Shown here piece by piece: positions 15,844 through 24,130 of a stretch of 34,095 nucleotides of DNA. The position numbers and the translations under genes are program-made. Source of the DNA: Deltaproteobacteria bacterium RIFOXYD12_FULL_57_12. Its GTDB lineage: Bacteria; Desulfobacterota; Desulfobulbia; Desulfobulbales; BM004. The stretch is from assembly GCA_001799275.1 (NCBI GenBank), contig MGTE01000052.1, positions 57,672-91,766 of the forward strand, in the 5' to 3' direction. Under the pieces are notes generated by a model. The model worked only from the letters and a program-made list of their open reading frames with translations. It did no database searches and was not told the DNA's origin. Position 1 is the stretch's first letter. Each line of letters opens with the position of its first letter.

Positions 15844-17288
15844 ACTGTAAGAGTCGCGTCGATATTTCCCAGCAAGTCACGATACCCAGCCAGCCGCGGG
15901 GCGACAAATTCATCCAAAAATTCATCGGTTTGTGCAGCGGCACGGCCAGTAAACTGACTATAGTCGCCAATAAGATTCAGCAGATGTTGACGATCAAAGG
16001 GAATGCGCGGATCATCTGCCAATCGATCAAGAAGGTCATTATCGCTTCCCTCTTGTTTGACCACCAGGCCGGCGGCGATGGAGTGGGTCTTGATAACCTC
16101 GTGCATTTCCTGCCTGCTCTTGCCTTGTTCAACGCACTCCATCAAGATTTTCTCAGTTGCCATAAATGGCAACTCCATGCGCAAGTAACGCTCAATTTGT
16201 TTCGGATAAACGACCATATCCTTTGTTATATTAAGGTACAACCTTATAATGGCATCAGTAAGTAAAAAAGCCTGGGGGATATCCATTCGCCTGATGGCTG
16301 AATCGTCCAGGGTGCGCTCAAACCATTGGTTGGCAAAGGTGGCGGCAAAATCACCGGGTAGACCCATAAGTTTGCGGGCAAGGCCGGTCATGCGCTCGGA
16401 GCGCATTGGATTGCGCTTATAAGCCATAGCAGAGCTGCCGACCTGATTCGCGGCGAAAGGTTCTTCCTGCATTTTCAAGTTTGACAACAGCCTGAGATCA
16501 ACGGCAAACTTGTGCGCGGAAGCACCAATTCCCGCCAGGGTTTCAGCGATCTTCATGTCAAGCTTTCTTGGATATGTTTGTCCAGTAACAGGAAAAACAT
16601 CGATAAAACCAAGCTTTCTTGCAACAAGCTCATCCAGTTCCCTCACTTTTTGGTGGTCACCCTTGAACAATTCTAAAAAAGTTGCCTGAGTTCCCACAGT
16701 ACCCTTGGCACCCCGGGCCTTGATCTGTACCTCAAGGTGCTCAAGATAATCAACATCTAACAATAAATCCTGAATATAAAGGGTGTTTCTTTTGCCGACT
16801 GTCGTTGGCTGGGCAGGCTGAAAATGGGTATAGCCAAGCGTGGCCAACCCCTTATGTTTCCTGCAAAAATCCGCCAGGTTGGCAATAATGTTTACAACGC
16901 CTTTTTTTATCAGTCCGAGGGCCTGTTTTTGAATCAGTAGATCGGTATTGCAAACAACGAACTGCGAGGTAGCACCAAGATGAATAATGGGTTCAGCCTT
17001 TGGGCAGACCTGGCCATAAGCATAAACATGGGCCATCACGTCATGCCGGATTTCCTTTTCCTTGCGGCTAGCAAGATCAAAATCAATTGTCTGAACATTG
17101 GCTTTCATCTCATCGAGCATTTCACGTGAGACAATATGGCTGAGGCCAAGCTCATGTTGCGCTTCCGCCAATGCCAGCCAACAGCGGCGCCACGTTTCAA
17201 TTCGGGTGCGTTCTGAAAAGATTTTTTGAATTTCAGGACTGGTATAACGACTGACTAGGGGATCTTGATAAACATCACGATTCATCAT
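15840..17288 (-). CDS. purB: Adenylosuccinate lyase PurB
   Basis: Fumarase/aspartase-superfamily enzyme that cleaves SAICAR to AICAR and adenylosuccinate to AMP, each releasing fumarate, in purine synthesis. The product is 481-484 residues depending on start. The superfamily signature GSSAMAYKRNP lies near residue 285, with methionine-to-alanine at one usual position (GSSxMPxKxN). Earlier, HDVMAHVYAYGQ and THFQPAQPTTVGKR contain the conserved catalytic-region histidines. The start is taken as the first of two adjacent ATGs (17288); the open frame extends two codons further to a GTG at 17294. About 200 bp separate it from recJ, so it may have its own promoter, although I could not identify a convincing one. 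Confidence 0.93.
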   Translation of the reverse strand: MMNRDVYQDPLVSRYTSPEIQKIFSERTRIETWRRCWLALAEAQHELGLSHIVSREMLDEMKANVQTIDFDLASRKEKEIRHDVMAHVYAYGQVCPKAEPIIHLGATSQFVVCNTDLLIQKQALGLIKKGVVNIIANLADFCRKHKGLATLGYTHFQPAQPTTVGKRNTLYIQDLLLDVDYLEHLEVQIKARGAKGTVGTQATFLELFKGDHQKVRELDELVARKLGFIDVFPVTGQTYPRKLDMKIAETLAGIGASAHKFAVDLRLLSNLKMQEEPFAANQVGSSAMAYKRNPMRSERMTGLARKLMGLPGDFAATFANQWFERTLDDSAIRRMDIPQAFLLTDAIIRLYLNITKDMVVYPKQIERYLRMELPFMATEKILMECVEQGKSRQEMHEVIKTHSIAAGLVVKQEGSDNDLLDRLADDPRIPFDRQHLLNLIGDYSQFTGRAAAQTDEFLDEFVAPRLAGYRDLLGNIDATLTV

Positions 17289-17496
17289 GCACACCGAAAA
17301 AATAAAAATAGTTGCGAGATATTCTTTCTATCTTGCTGATAATACATCGTATTTCTGTAAAGAAACAGCAGAATGACAAGTTTTGCGAACAAACAGGCCG
17401 CCAAGTTTAATAAAGACGTGGGCAAAGGGCCACAATTATTAATGTCGCATAATGTATATTATGTGTACTTTTGGTTTATCCTTAAGATACAATTGG
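17289..17496. other. Intergenic region between recJ and purB
   Basis: Just over 200 bp, A+T-rich, without a gene. It holds an interrupted palindrome CATAATGTATATTATG (17448-17463, 6-bp arms). I could not find a convincing promoter or a T-tailed terminator here. A short open frame across 17373-17555 on the plus strand runs into recJ antisense and is not gene-like. Confidence 0.5.
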
Positions 17497-19323
17497 TTAA
17501 ATGTTGTCGTTTTGAAGTGGTTGTTGAGAATCAACCAGGAAATCGACCAGGTTGATTTCCCATGAAGTTTTACCCCTGAAGTCATTCTGACGGAGTGTGA
17601 ATGCCATATCCATCGAGCTTAACTTGCCGTCGAGTTCTTTAACACCTCGTCCAAAATCGAAACCAATCCCTCGTGCGGTAATTCCGTCTTGTTCCATGGT
17701 GAAACGTAGATGTTTGTGTTCTGCGCCAACAGTCCGAGTCGCGTTGATGCGGCATTTATTTGCCGCAAAAACCGGTTCCGGGTTCCCGACACCAAACGGC
17801 CTAAGCCGGTTGTAATTTTCAAAAAATATCTCTTGAAACAACTCACTAAATTCGATGTGCATCTCATCGAGCCAAAGTTTGGGGGTCATATCCACGACTG
17901 AATATTTTTCCAGGATGACCTGCTTGAAATTCTCCCGAAACGACTCTAACCTTCCTGCTCGAACCACCAGACCGGCCGCGCCTTCATGTCCTCCGAATTT
18001 CTCGATATTTTCATGCCGGCATGCAACGAGTACTTCATAGAGATTAACGCCGGGAACCGAACGGCCTGAACCCTTAGCCATACCGTTGTCCACTGTCAAC
18101 AGAACCGTTGGACAATTGAACATATCGGTTAATCGAGCCGCCACTATACCCAGTACGCCGGGATGCCATCCCTCCTGCCATAAAACCAACGCCCGGCAGT
18201 CCTTGTTAAAACTGCTTTCCGCCATTTGGGTAGCCTGGAGCGCGACGCCATTTTCTATATTTTTACGTTCTTGGTTAACTTCATCCAGTTCCATTGCAAG
18301 TTGACGGGCGTCGTCGTCATGTTCAGTCAATAGCAACTCGACCGCCTTTGCAGAAACCCCTAATCGGCCGGCCGCGTTGATTCTCGGACCAATCCGATAG
18401 GCAATATCCTCAGCAGTGATTTGCCTGTCGCCTGCCGCGATGTTGGCCACATTAAAAAGATGCAGAAGGCCGGGTGCCAGAGTTTTCCGCCCGGCCTTAT
18501 CGGTCAGCGCCTCAAGTCCTGCCTTAACTAAGATTCGGTTGACTCCGAGCAGCGGCACCATGTCGGCAATCGTGCCGAAGGCAACCCAATCGAGATATTT
18601 TTTCAGATTTGGAATATCGCAGTCATCTTTCCAGGAGCCCTGGTTCACCAGATAACTTCTGAGGCCCATAACCAGAAAAAATGCCACCCCTACCCCGGCA
18701 AGCTGTTTGAAAGGAAACAAACATCCAGATTGCAAAGGATTAATGACCGCATCAGCGGTTGGCAGTCGTGATGGCGGTTCATGGTGATCAGTGATTATTA
18801 CAGAAAAGCCCAGACGCTTTGCCTCGGCAACCGCTTCTGCGTCCGAAATCCCGCAATCAACCGTAATCAATACGCCCGGTTCGGCAAATCCATCGGCAGC
18901 AAGGCGTTGACAGATCGACGCCAGGCCGCCTTTGTTCACGCCATATCCTTCGGTCAATCTGTTCGGCTGGTAATAAAAGGACTTTCCTCCCAGCTCCCGC
19001 AAAAAACTGTAAACAAGGACGGTGGCGGTGATGCCGTCCACATCATAGTCGCCATAGACCGTGAGCGGCCGACCGTCTCTGAGCGCTCCGGCAATAATGG
19101 CCAGGGCCTCCTCCATCCCTTTCATTGCAAGAGGGCTTGGCAGTTGTTTGAGCGAAGGACGAAGAAAATTATCAGCCAAATCCGGCGTGGTGATTCCCCG
19201 CTGATACAATATTCTGGCCAGAATAATAGGCAGGCGCAGTTCTCTGGCGATATCCTGACAGATACTTGCGTCCCGTTCTTTTTGACACCACAGCTTATGA
19301 AGGTGGGATGTTGAGTGTAACAT
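17497..19323 (-). CDS. recJ: Single-stranded-DNA-specific exonuclease RecJ
   Basis: 5'-3' exonuclease on single-stranded DNA acting in recombination, mismatch and base-excision repair. The 608-residue protein is close to the usual length. DHH-phosphoesterase motifs are GDYDVDGIT (residues 91-99), VDCGIS (155-160), and DHH (179-181) followed by ADAVINP. Downstream are a DHHA1-type domain (EGWHPGVLGIVAARL, GGHEGAAGL) and a C-terminal nucleic-acid-binding domain with RPFGVGNPEPVF. The motifs suggest manganese or magnesium coordination. It starts seven bases after pgsA, so the two are cotranscribed with miaA upstream. Confidence 0.95.
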   Translation of the reverse strand: MLHSTSHLHKLWCQKERDASICQDIARELRLPIILARILYQRGITTPDLADNFLRPSLKQLPSPLAMKGMEEALAIIAGALRDGRPLTVYGDYDVDGITATVLVYSFLRELGGKSFYYQPNRLTEGYGVNKGGLASICQRLAADGFAEPGVLITVDCGISDAEAVAEAKRLGFSVIITDHHEPPSRLPTADAVINPLQSGCLFPFKQLAGVGVAFFLVMGLRSYLVNQGSWKDDCDIPNLKKYLDWVAFGTIADMVPLLGVNRILVKAGLEALTDKAGRKTLAPGLLHLFNVANIAAGDRQITAEDIAYRIGPRINAAGRLGVSAKAVELLLTEHDDDARQLAMELDEVNQERKNIENGVALQATQMAESSFNKDCRALVLWQEGWHPGVLGIVAARLTDMFNCPTVLLTVDNGMAKGSGRSVPGVNLYEVLVACRHENIEKFGGHEGAAGLVVRAGRLESFRENFKQVILEKYSVVDMTPKLWLDEMHIEFSELFQEIFFENYNRLRPFGVGNPEPVFAANKCRINATRTVGAEHKHLRFTMEQDGITARGIGFDFGRGVKELDGKLSSMDMAFTLRQNDFRGKTSWEINLVDFLVDSQQPLQNDNI

Positions 19324-19330
19324 GACGGAG

Positions 19331-19885
19331 TTACGGGTTATCCTGTTTTGTCTGGTTACTCCCTCCCAGCATGTTTACCCCCATAATAATGTACTGAAGG
19401 GCGGACAGGATGGTGAAGAAAATGGTCACATAGATCACATAAAACCGCAGATGCCAGAAATCGCCCAGATACTCTTTCCCCAGAAAGACCGTCACCATAA
19501 TTATTTGAAAAAATGTAGTAATTTTGCCGATAATCGGAGGTTCTATTTTGGGGGACTGATCCGTGAGCAGCAACACACTGATGCCGATCAGGATAAGCAC
19601 GTCACGACTGACCACGATCACCGCAACCCAGGCTGGCAACTGCCCGAGTATGGCCAGGGTTACGCAGGATGTTACGAGAAGAAGCTTGTCCGCAATCGGA
19701 TCGAGATAGGCGCCAAAGCTGGTTTTCTGGTTAAGCAGCCTTGCCAGAAAACCATCAAGGGCATCCCCCAATCCGGCGGTCACAAAAGTCAAGAGAGCAA
19801 GGCGTGTGCTTCCGTCCATCAAGAAGATTACCAAGATGGGCACAAGCAGGAGACGAATGATGGTGATGAAATTAGGAATGTTCAC
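19331..19885 (-). CDS. pgsA: CDP-diacylglycerol-glycerol-3-phosphate 3-phosphatidyltransferase PgsA
   Basis: Integral membrane enzyme making phosphatidylglycerol phosphate from CDP-diacylglycerol and glycerol-3-phosphate, the committed step to phosphatidylglycerol and cardiolipin. The 184-residue protein has several hydrophobic helices and the CDP-alcohol phosphotransferase signature D41-x2-D44-G45-x2-A48-R49-x8-G58-x3-D62-x3-D66, which is complete. The N-terminus MNIPNFITIIRLLLVP is typical of PgsA. It lies between miaA (12 bp) and recJ (7 bp) in one transcription unit. Related phosphatidyltransferases share the motif, but length and N-terminus favour PgsA. Confidence 0.93.
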   Translation of the reverse strand: MNIPNFITIIRLLLVPILVIFLMDGSTRLALLTFVTAGLGDALDGFLARLLNQKTSFGAYLDPIADKLLLVTSCVTLAILGQLPAWVAVIVVSRDVLILIGISVLLLTDQSPKIEPPIIGKITTFFQIIMVTVFLGKEYLGDFWHLRFYVIYVTIFFTILSALQYIIMGVNMLGGSNQTKQDNP

Positions 19886-19897
19886 CTTTTTTTGACC

Positions 19898-20851
19898 CTA
19901 TGACGGGTTATTCTTGAGGAAACCTTGAATGCAACCGCGTAATTCCTTTTGTTGCACCGTGCCATACCACTGAATACCGGCATCCTGCCGAAACCAGGTG
20001 TATTGCCGTTTGGCGTAGCGCCTGGTGTCTCTGGCTAAGAGTTCAATTGCCTGTGGCCAGGTAAAGACACCGTCAAGGTAATTAATCATATGACGATACC
20101 CAATAGATTGCATGGATTTCAATCCAGAATGATAACCCATCTGCAGGAGAGATCTTACTTCATCCAGGAGCCCTTGATCGATCATCAGTTGAACCCGCAA
20201 GTTGATGCGTCGATACAGTTCATCTCTGTCACAGGTCAACCCGAGTTTCAGAATAAACCGTTCCTCGGTTTTAGTCCCTTCTTTCTGTTGACGGAGATGC
20301 TCTGACCATGGAATGCCGGTCAGGTGAAAAATTTCAAGGGCGCGCATCAATCTCTGTGTATCGTTGGGATGAATCCTGTCTGCCGATAGAGGGTCGTGAC
20401 ACTTGAGATCCCGCCAGAGAGCCGCCCTTCCCCCCTCTTCTAGTAATTTGTGACGCAACATTTCCCGAACCGTGGTTTTTTTCTCTAAGGGAGTATCACC
20501 CGGTTCAAACAACCCCTCGAAGAGCCCTTTGAAATACATTCCGGTGCCGCCGACCAGCAAAGGGATTTTGCCGTTGCCGGTGATCGTGTCGATGGTCTGC
20601 CGGGCATCCTCAACAAAACGGCCGACCGTGTACTCCTCGTCCGGATCAACAATATCTATGAGATGGTGCGGGATACGGGTCTGTTCTTCCCTGGTCGGTT
20701 TCGCAGTGCCGATATCCATGTTTCGATAAACCTGCATGGAATCGACGCTAACTATCTCCGCTGAAAACTCTTCGGCGATGCGCAGGGAGAAATCGGTCTT
20801 GCCAATCGCGGTCGGACCGACGAGGACCAGCAAGGGACGAGTGGCTATCAT
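19898..20851 (-). CDS. miaA: tRNA dimethylallyltransferase MiaA
   Basis: Transfers the dimethylallyl group from DMAPP to N6 of A37 in tRNAs reading UNN codons, the step before MiaB. The 317-residue protein has a P-loop GPTAIGKT (residues 12-19), DSMQVYRNMDIGTAKP (37-52), PHHLIDIVDP (61-70), and the C-terminal RDTRRYAKRQYTWFR. All are MiaA hallmarks. The ATG at 20851 has no strong ribosome binding site. It is 24 bp after znuA and 12 bp before pgsA, so it is likely part of the same message. The partner miaB is about 6 kb downstream in the same orientation. Confidence 0.96.
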   Translation of the reverse strand: MIATRPLLVLVGPTAIGKTDFSLRIAEEFSAEIVSVDSMQVYRNMDIGTAKPTREEQTRIPHHLIDIVDPDEEYTVGRFVEDARQTIDTITGNGKIPLLVGGTGMYFKGLFEGLFEPGDTPLEKKTTVREMLRHKLLEEGGRAALWRDLKCHDPLSADRIHPNDTQRLMRALEIFHLTGIPWSEHLRQQKEGTKTEERFILKLGLTCDRDELYRRINLRVQLMIDQGLLDEVRSLLQMGYHSGLKSMQSIGYRHMINYLDGVFTWPQAIELLARDTRRYAKRQYTWFRQDAGIQWYGTVQQKELRGCIQGFLKNNPS

Positions 20852-20875
20852 TGGCGTCCCAACTGAATGATTGTT

Positions 20876-21808
20876 TTATTCATATGCCTTACGAAAGATA
20901 TCGGCATTGAACCGGAGCAGTTGCTCATACGTCATGCGGCCCGAAGTTCCACCAATCGGATCAACCATAAAAACTTCCACCCCGGCCGCTTCCGCCAGGA
21001 CTGTGGCCGGCCGCCTCGGAAGTTGCGGTTCGGTAAAAACCGCCGGAGCGCCGGTTTGTTTTATTTTTTGCACAATTTTATATAACGCCTTCGGACTCGG
21101 CTCTTTGCCCGGAAACGGCTCAATAACACCGGCAAGTTCCAGCCGGTAACGCTTGAAAAAATATTGAAACGACGGGTGGAATAGAAAAAAAGACCGGCCA
21201 CTGAGCGGTTTAAGTTGCTCGGTCAGATCCCGATCAAGCTGCTCAAGTTCTTCTGTAAAAATGGCGGCATTCTGTTCATATATCTTCCTGCCATCCTGAT
21301 CAAGGGAAGACAGGATTTGAACCAATCCCGGCAACATCTCTCTGACTAAATGGGGATCAGTCCAGAAGTGCGGATCCGTTGGTGAAGGATGTTCCACATG
21401 GCCATTTTTTTCATCAACGAAATTCTGTTCGGTGGTCTCGTGAAAATGTTCGACCATTTTCAACCGGTATGCCGGCGGGACAAGAGACAGCATCTCGACT
21501 TTTTTAAGAGCGGGCAAACGGTCGACCCACTCCTTGTCAAGACCTTCCCCCACATAAAAAAGCGCGGCAGCACCTTCGAGCAGCTTAAGGTCTGAGGGTT
21601 TCGGGTCAAAAGTATGGGGCGAAATGCCGGGCGCCAGCAACCTGTTCACCCCGGCACGGCCCTGCGTAAGTTTTTTTAATATCTCCGTCAGGGGATGGAT
21701 AGTGGCCATATAGTGGGGTTGGGCCAGAACCACGCCATTGCCCAAAAGCGTTACGCAGAAAAAAACAATAATTAATAAAAACAAACCGTGCAGATTGTTT
21801 TTGTTCAT
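20876..21808 (-). CDS. znuA: Zinc/manganese ABC-transporter substrate-binding protein, ZnuA-like
   Basis: Periplasmic metal-binding protein of the cluster A-I family. The 310-residue precursor has a signal peptide at about 1-29 (LFLLIIVFFCVTLLGNGVVLA). Likely metal ligands are H65 in SPHTFDPKPSD, H147 in TDPHFW and a later histidine in FHPSFQYF, with a C-terminal DPIGG segment containing the usual aspartate. A short His/Glu-bearing loop (about 119-141, with H121, H123, H137, H140) is much smaller than in E. coli ZnuA. No permease or ATPase gene is adjacent; the next gene downstream is miaA, so it is an orphan here. Zinc is more likely than manganese because of the loop, but this is inference. 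Confidence 0.85.
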   Translation of the reverse strand: MNKNNLHGLFLLIIVFFCVTLLGNGVVLAQPHYMATIHPLTEILKKLTQGRAGVNRLLAPGISPHTFDPKPSDLKLLEGAAALFYVGEGLDKEWVDRLPALKKVEMLSLVPPAYRLKMVEHFHETTEQNFVDEKNGHVEHPSPTDPHFWTDPHLVREMLPGLVQILSSLDQDGRKIYEQNAAIFTEELEQLDRDLTEQLKPLSGRSFFLFHPSFQYFFKRYRLELAGVIEPFPGKEPSPKALYKIVQKIKQTGAPAVFTEPQLPRRPATVLAEAAGVEVFMVDPIGGTSGRMTYEQLLRFNADIFRKAYE

Positions 21809-21813
21809 TTAAA

Positions 21814-21826
21814 ATCATTGTATGAT
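21814..21826. promoter_or_regulatory. Small palindrome just upstream of znuA
   Basis: ATCAT-TGT-ATGAT, two 5-bp inverted arms, lies five bases upstream of the znuA start and inside the 59-bp gap to the ComEA-like gene. It could be an operator or influence translation initiation. It does not match the E. coli Zur box. Weak, short motif. Confidence 0.2.
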
Positions 21827-21867
21827 ATTGGCAGGTTAGAATATACGCATTAGTAACCGGCAGCGCA

Positions 21868-22491
21868 TCATTCATAGGATAACAGCGTTCGAAGTCGACT
21901 CAGCTTGCCTGGGCCGATCCCGGAGACGAGCAACAGATCTTCAGGGCGCGAGATGACGCCCCGGGCCTGGCGCAATGCAACAATTCGTTCGGCCAGCTTA
22001 GGGCCGATGCCAGGCAAACTGGCAAGCACTTCCTTGTCGGCGCGGTTAACCGGGACAGGCAGAAAAAGAAGTGGATACAGCCTGGCTGGTGGGACGATGG
22101 AATCCGGTGGTTCAGCGTTGTCGTGCAATTGGAAGGCATACAGCCCAGCAGGGCTGGTATAATCGACTGTTTCTACTGAAGGCGGCACCTTCCCTAATAC
22201 CTCGAAAAGCTCGGCAACCAGAGCGGAATCAGTTTGCGAACCCTTCTGCCGTAGAAATAACTCCCCGTCATTTCCATGGCTGGCGAGCCAGATAAAAACA
22301 GGTTTGGTCAATAACTGCGTATCAGCATTTGGCGATGACACGACCGGCGTGGCAATATCCGGCAGATGAAAGATTAGCAGCAGAAAGCCCAAGGCCAGAA
22401 GAACCAGCAGCCGATGGTCAGCCCGCTTCTGGTCGCCGGGGATAAGATCAACCGCTGCCAGTGGCGGCAGAATCTTCTTTTTTTCGTTCAT
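21868..22491 (-). CDS. ComEA-like helix-hairpin-helix protein, membrane-anchored
   Basis: A 207-residue protein with a hydrophobic segment at residues 27-43, an unrecognised middle of about 100 residues, and a C-terminal double helix-hairpin-helix domain: VNRADKEVLASLPGIGPKLAERIV, with PGIGP at 160-164, and a second hairpin GIGPG at 191-195. This domain is the ComEA type that binds DNA non-specifically. The topology suggests a periplasmic DNA-binding domain held at the inner membrane, as in natural transformation, but no other competence gene is adjacent. The ATG at 22491 lies inside the end of cimA (44-bp overlap, different frame). The middle region has no recognised domain. Confidence 0.75.
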   Translation of the reverse strand: MNEKKKILPPLAAVDLIPGDQKRADHRLLVLLALGFLLLIFHLPDIATPVVSSPNADTQLLTKPVFIWLASHGNDGELFLRQKGSQTDSALVAELFEVLGKVPPSVETVDYTSPAGLYAFQLHDNAEPPDSIVPPARLYPLLFLPVPVNRADKEVLASLPGIGPKLAERIVALRQARGVISRPEDLLLVSGIGPGKLSRLRTLLSYE

Positions 22492-24076
22492 CTTTCAGCA
22501 ATTTGTAGGTGATGCTGTCCACCAGGGCCTGCCAACTTGCCTCGATAATATCGTGCGAAACCCCCACGGTACCCCATTCCGCCTCATGGTCACGAGACAG
22601 GATAAGCACCCGCACCTTGGCACCGGTGCCATGCTCTCCAGAGAGAACCCGAACCTTGTAATCCTCCAGGGTCATCTCCTTCAGCTTCGGATAAAAACGG
22701 GTCAAAGCCTTCCGTAACGCCTTATCCAGGGCATTCACCGGCCCCTCACCAAGAGCCGCAGTATGCACCATATCGCCGCCCACCTCAATCCGAATCGTTG
22801 CCTCATCCTGGGGAGCCTCATCAGCGCTGGTCTTCTGGCTGATCACCCGGAAACTTTTCAGATCGAAAAACCGGCGCTGGGTGTTCAGGGTGCCAAGAGC
22901 CCGCCGCATCAGCAATTCAAAAGAGGCCTCAGCGCCCTCATATTGAAACCCTCTGTTTTCGAGCTCCTTGAGTTCCTTGACAATAGCGTTGAGGACCGGG
23001 TCTTTGCTGTCCAGATTAAGGCCGAATTCCTGAGCCTTGTGCAGGACATTGCTTTTACCGGACTGGTCGGAGATGAGAACTCGTCTGATGTTGCCGACTT
23101 TTTCCGGCTCAATATGTTCGTAGGTAAGGGGATTGCGTTTCACCGCGCTGACGTGTACACCGCCCTTGTGGGCAAAGGCGGAAGCGCCGACATACGGCTG
23201 GTATTTGTTGTGTGGCAGGTTGGCGAGTTCATTAACAAAACGTGACACTTCACTGAGTCGCGTCAGGCGTTCGCCCGCCACGCTGGCAAGTTTCATTTTC
23301 AAGGTCAGGGCCGGGATGATGGAGGTGAGATTGGCGTTCCCGCAACGTTCGCCGTAACCGTTCATGGTACCCTGGATATGGGTCGCCCCCATGGACACGG
23401 CTGTCAACGTATTGGCCACCGCAGTTTCCGAATCGTTATGCGCGTGGATCCCGAGTGGAACAGCCCGTCCCCTGGCCCGCATATGCTGTTTGAGTGCATC
23501 GATGATCGCCGGAATTTCATGGGAAAGGGTGCCGCCGTTGGTATCGCACAGCACCAGGCAATCGGCTCCGCCTTCGATGGCGCGATCAATCGTGGCCAGG
23601 GCATATTCGCTGTTCTGCTTGAAACCGTCGAAAAAGTGCTCAGCGTCATAAAACAGTTGGCGGACATGGGGCCGCAGATACTTCAAGGAATCTTCTATGA
23701 TCAACAGGTTGTCTTCCATAGAGATCCGCAAGGCATCCCGCACGTGTACGTCCCAGGTTTTGCCGAAAATGGTGATCCCCTCGGTTTTCGCATCCAGCAT
23801 GGCCTGCAGGTTCGGGTCCTTCTCCGCGGGGTTGCTGAAATTCCTGGTGCTCCCAAAGGCGGTCAGCCGTGAGTGCTTCAATTCATAGTTGCGGATTTCC
23901 TTGAAGAACTCCACGGCACTCGGGTTCGAACCCGGCCAGCCGCCTTCAATGAAGTCAATACCCAGTTCGTCAAGTTTCAAGCTGATTCTGATCCGGTCTT
24001 CAACGGACAGGTTGAAATTCTCAGCCTGGGTACCATCCCGCAATGTCGTATCATAGATGATGATTTTTTCGGTCAT
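22448..24076 (-). CDS. cimA: (R)-citramalate synthase CimA
   Basis: Condenses pyruvate and acetyl-CoA to (R)-citramalate, opening the threonine-independent route to 2-oxobutyrate and isoleucine. The 542-residue protein begins YDTTLRDGTQAEN (8-20) with the catalytic arginine-aspartate pair, then GIDFIEGGWPGSNP typical of the long CimA subgroup. A metal-binding HAHND motif lies mid-protein. The C-terminal LeuA-type regulatory domain is present, so isoleucine feedback is expected. Isopropylmalate or homocitrate synthase are paralogues; the GGWPGSNP stretch supports CimA. It follows lysC by 54 bp. Confidence 0.92.
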   Translation of the reverse strand: MTEKIIIYDTTLRDGTQAENFNLSVEDRIRISLKLDELGIDFIEGGWPGSNPSAVEFFKEIRNYELKHSRLTAFGSTRNFSNPAEKDPNLQAMLDAKTEGITIFGKTWDVHVRDALRISMEDNLLIIEDSLKYLRPHVRQLFYDAEHFFDGFKQNSEYALATIDRAIEGGADCLVLCDTNGGTLSHEIPAIIDALKQHMRARGRAVPLGIHAHNDSETAVANTLTAVSMGATHIQGTMNGYGERCGNANLTSIIPALTLKMKLASVAGERLTRLSEVSRFVNELANLPHNKYQPYVGASAFAHKGGVHVSAVKRNPLTYEHIEPEKVGNIRRVLISDQSGKSNVLHKAQEFGLNLDSKDPVLNAIVKELKELENRGFQYEGAEASFELLMRRALGTLNTQRRFFDLKSFRVISQKTSADEAPQDEATIRIEVGGDMVHTAALGEGPVNALDKALRKALTRFYPKLKEMTLEDYKVRVLSGEHGTGAKVRVLILSRDHEAEWGTVGVSHDIIEASWQALVDSITYKLLKDERKKEDSAATGSG

Positions 24077-24130
24077 CTGCGTTTACCCAAACGGATCGGT
24101 CAATAGATAACAGAGCTAAGAGCCATTCGC

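Noticed and set aside
21809-21867. Zur box upstream of znuA
   Set aside because: The palindrome there is too short and does not match the known Zur consensus.
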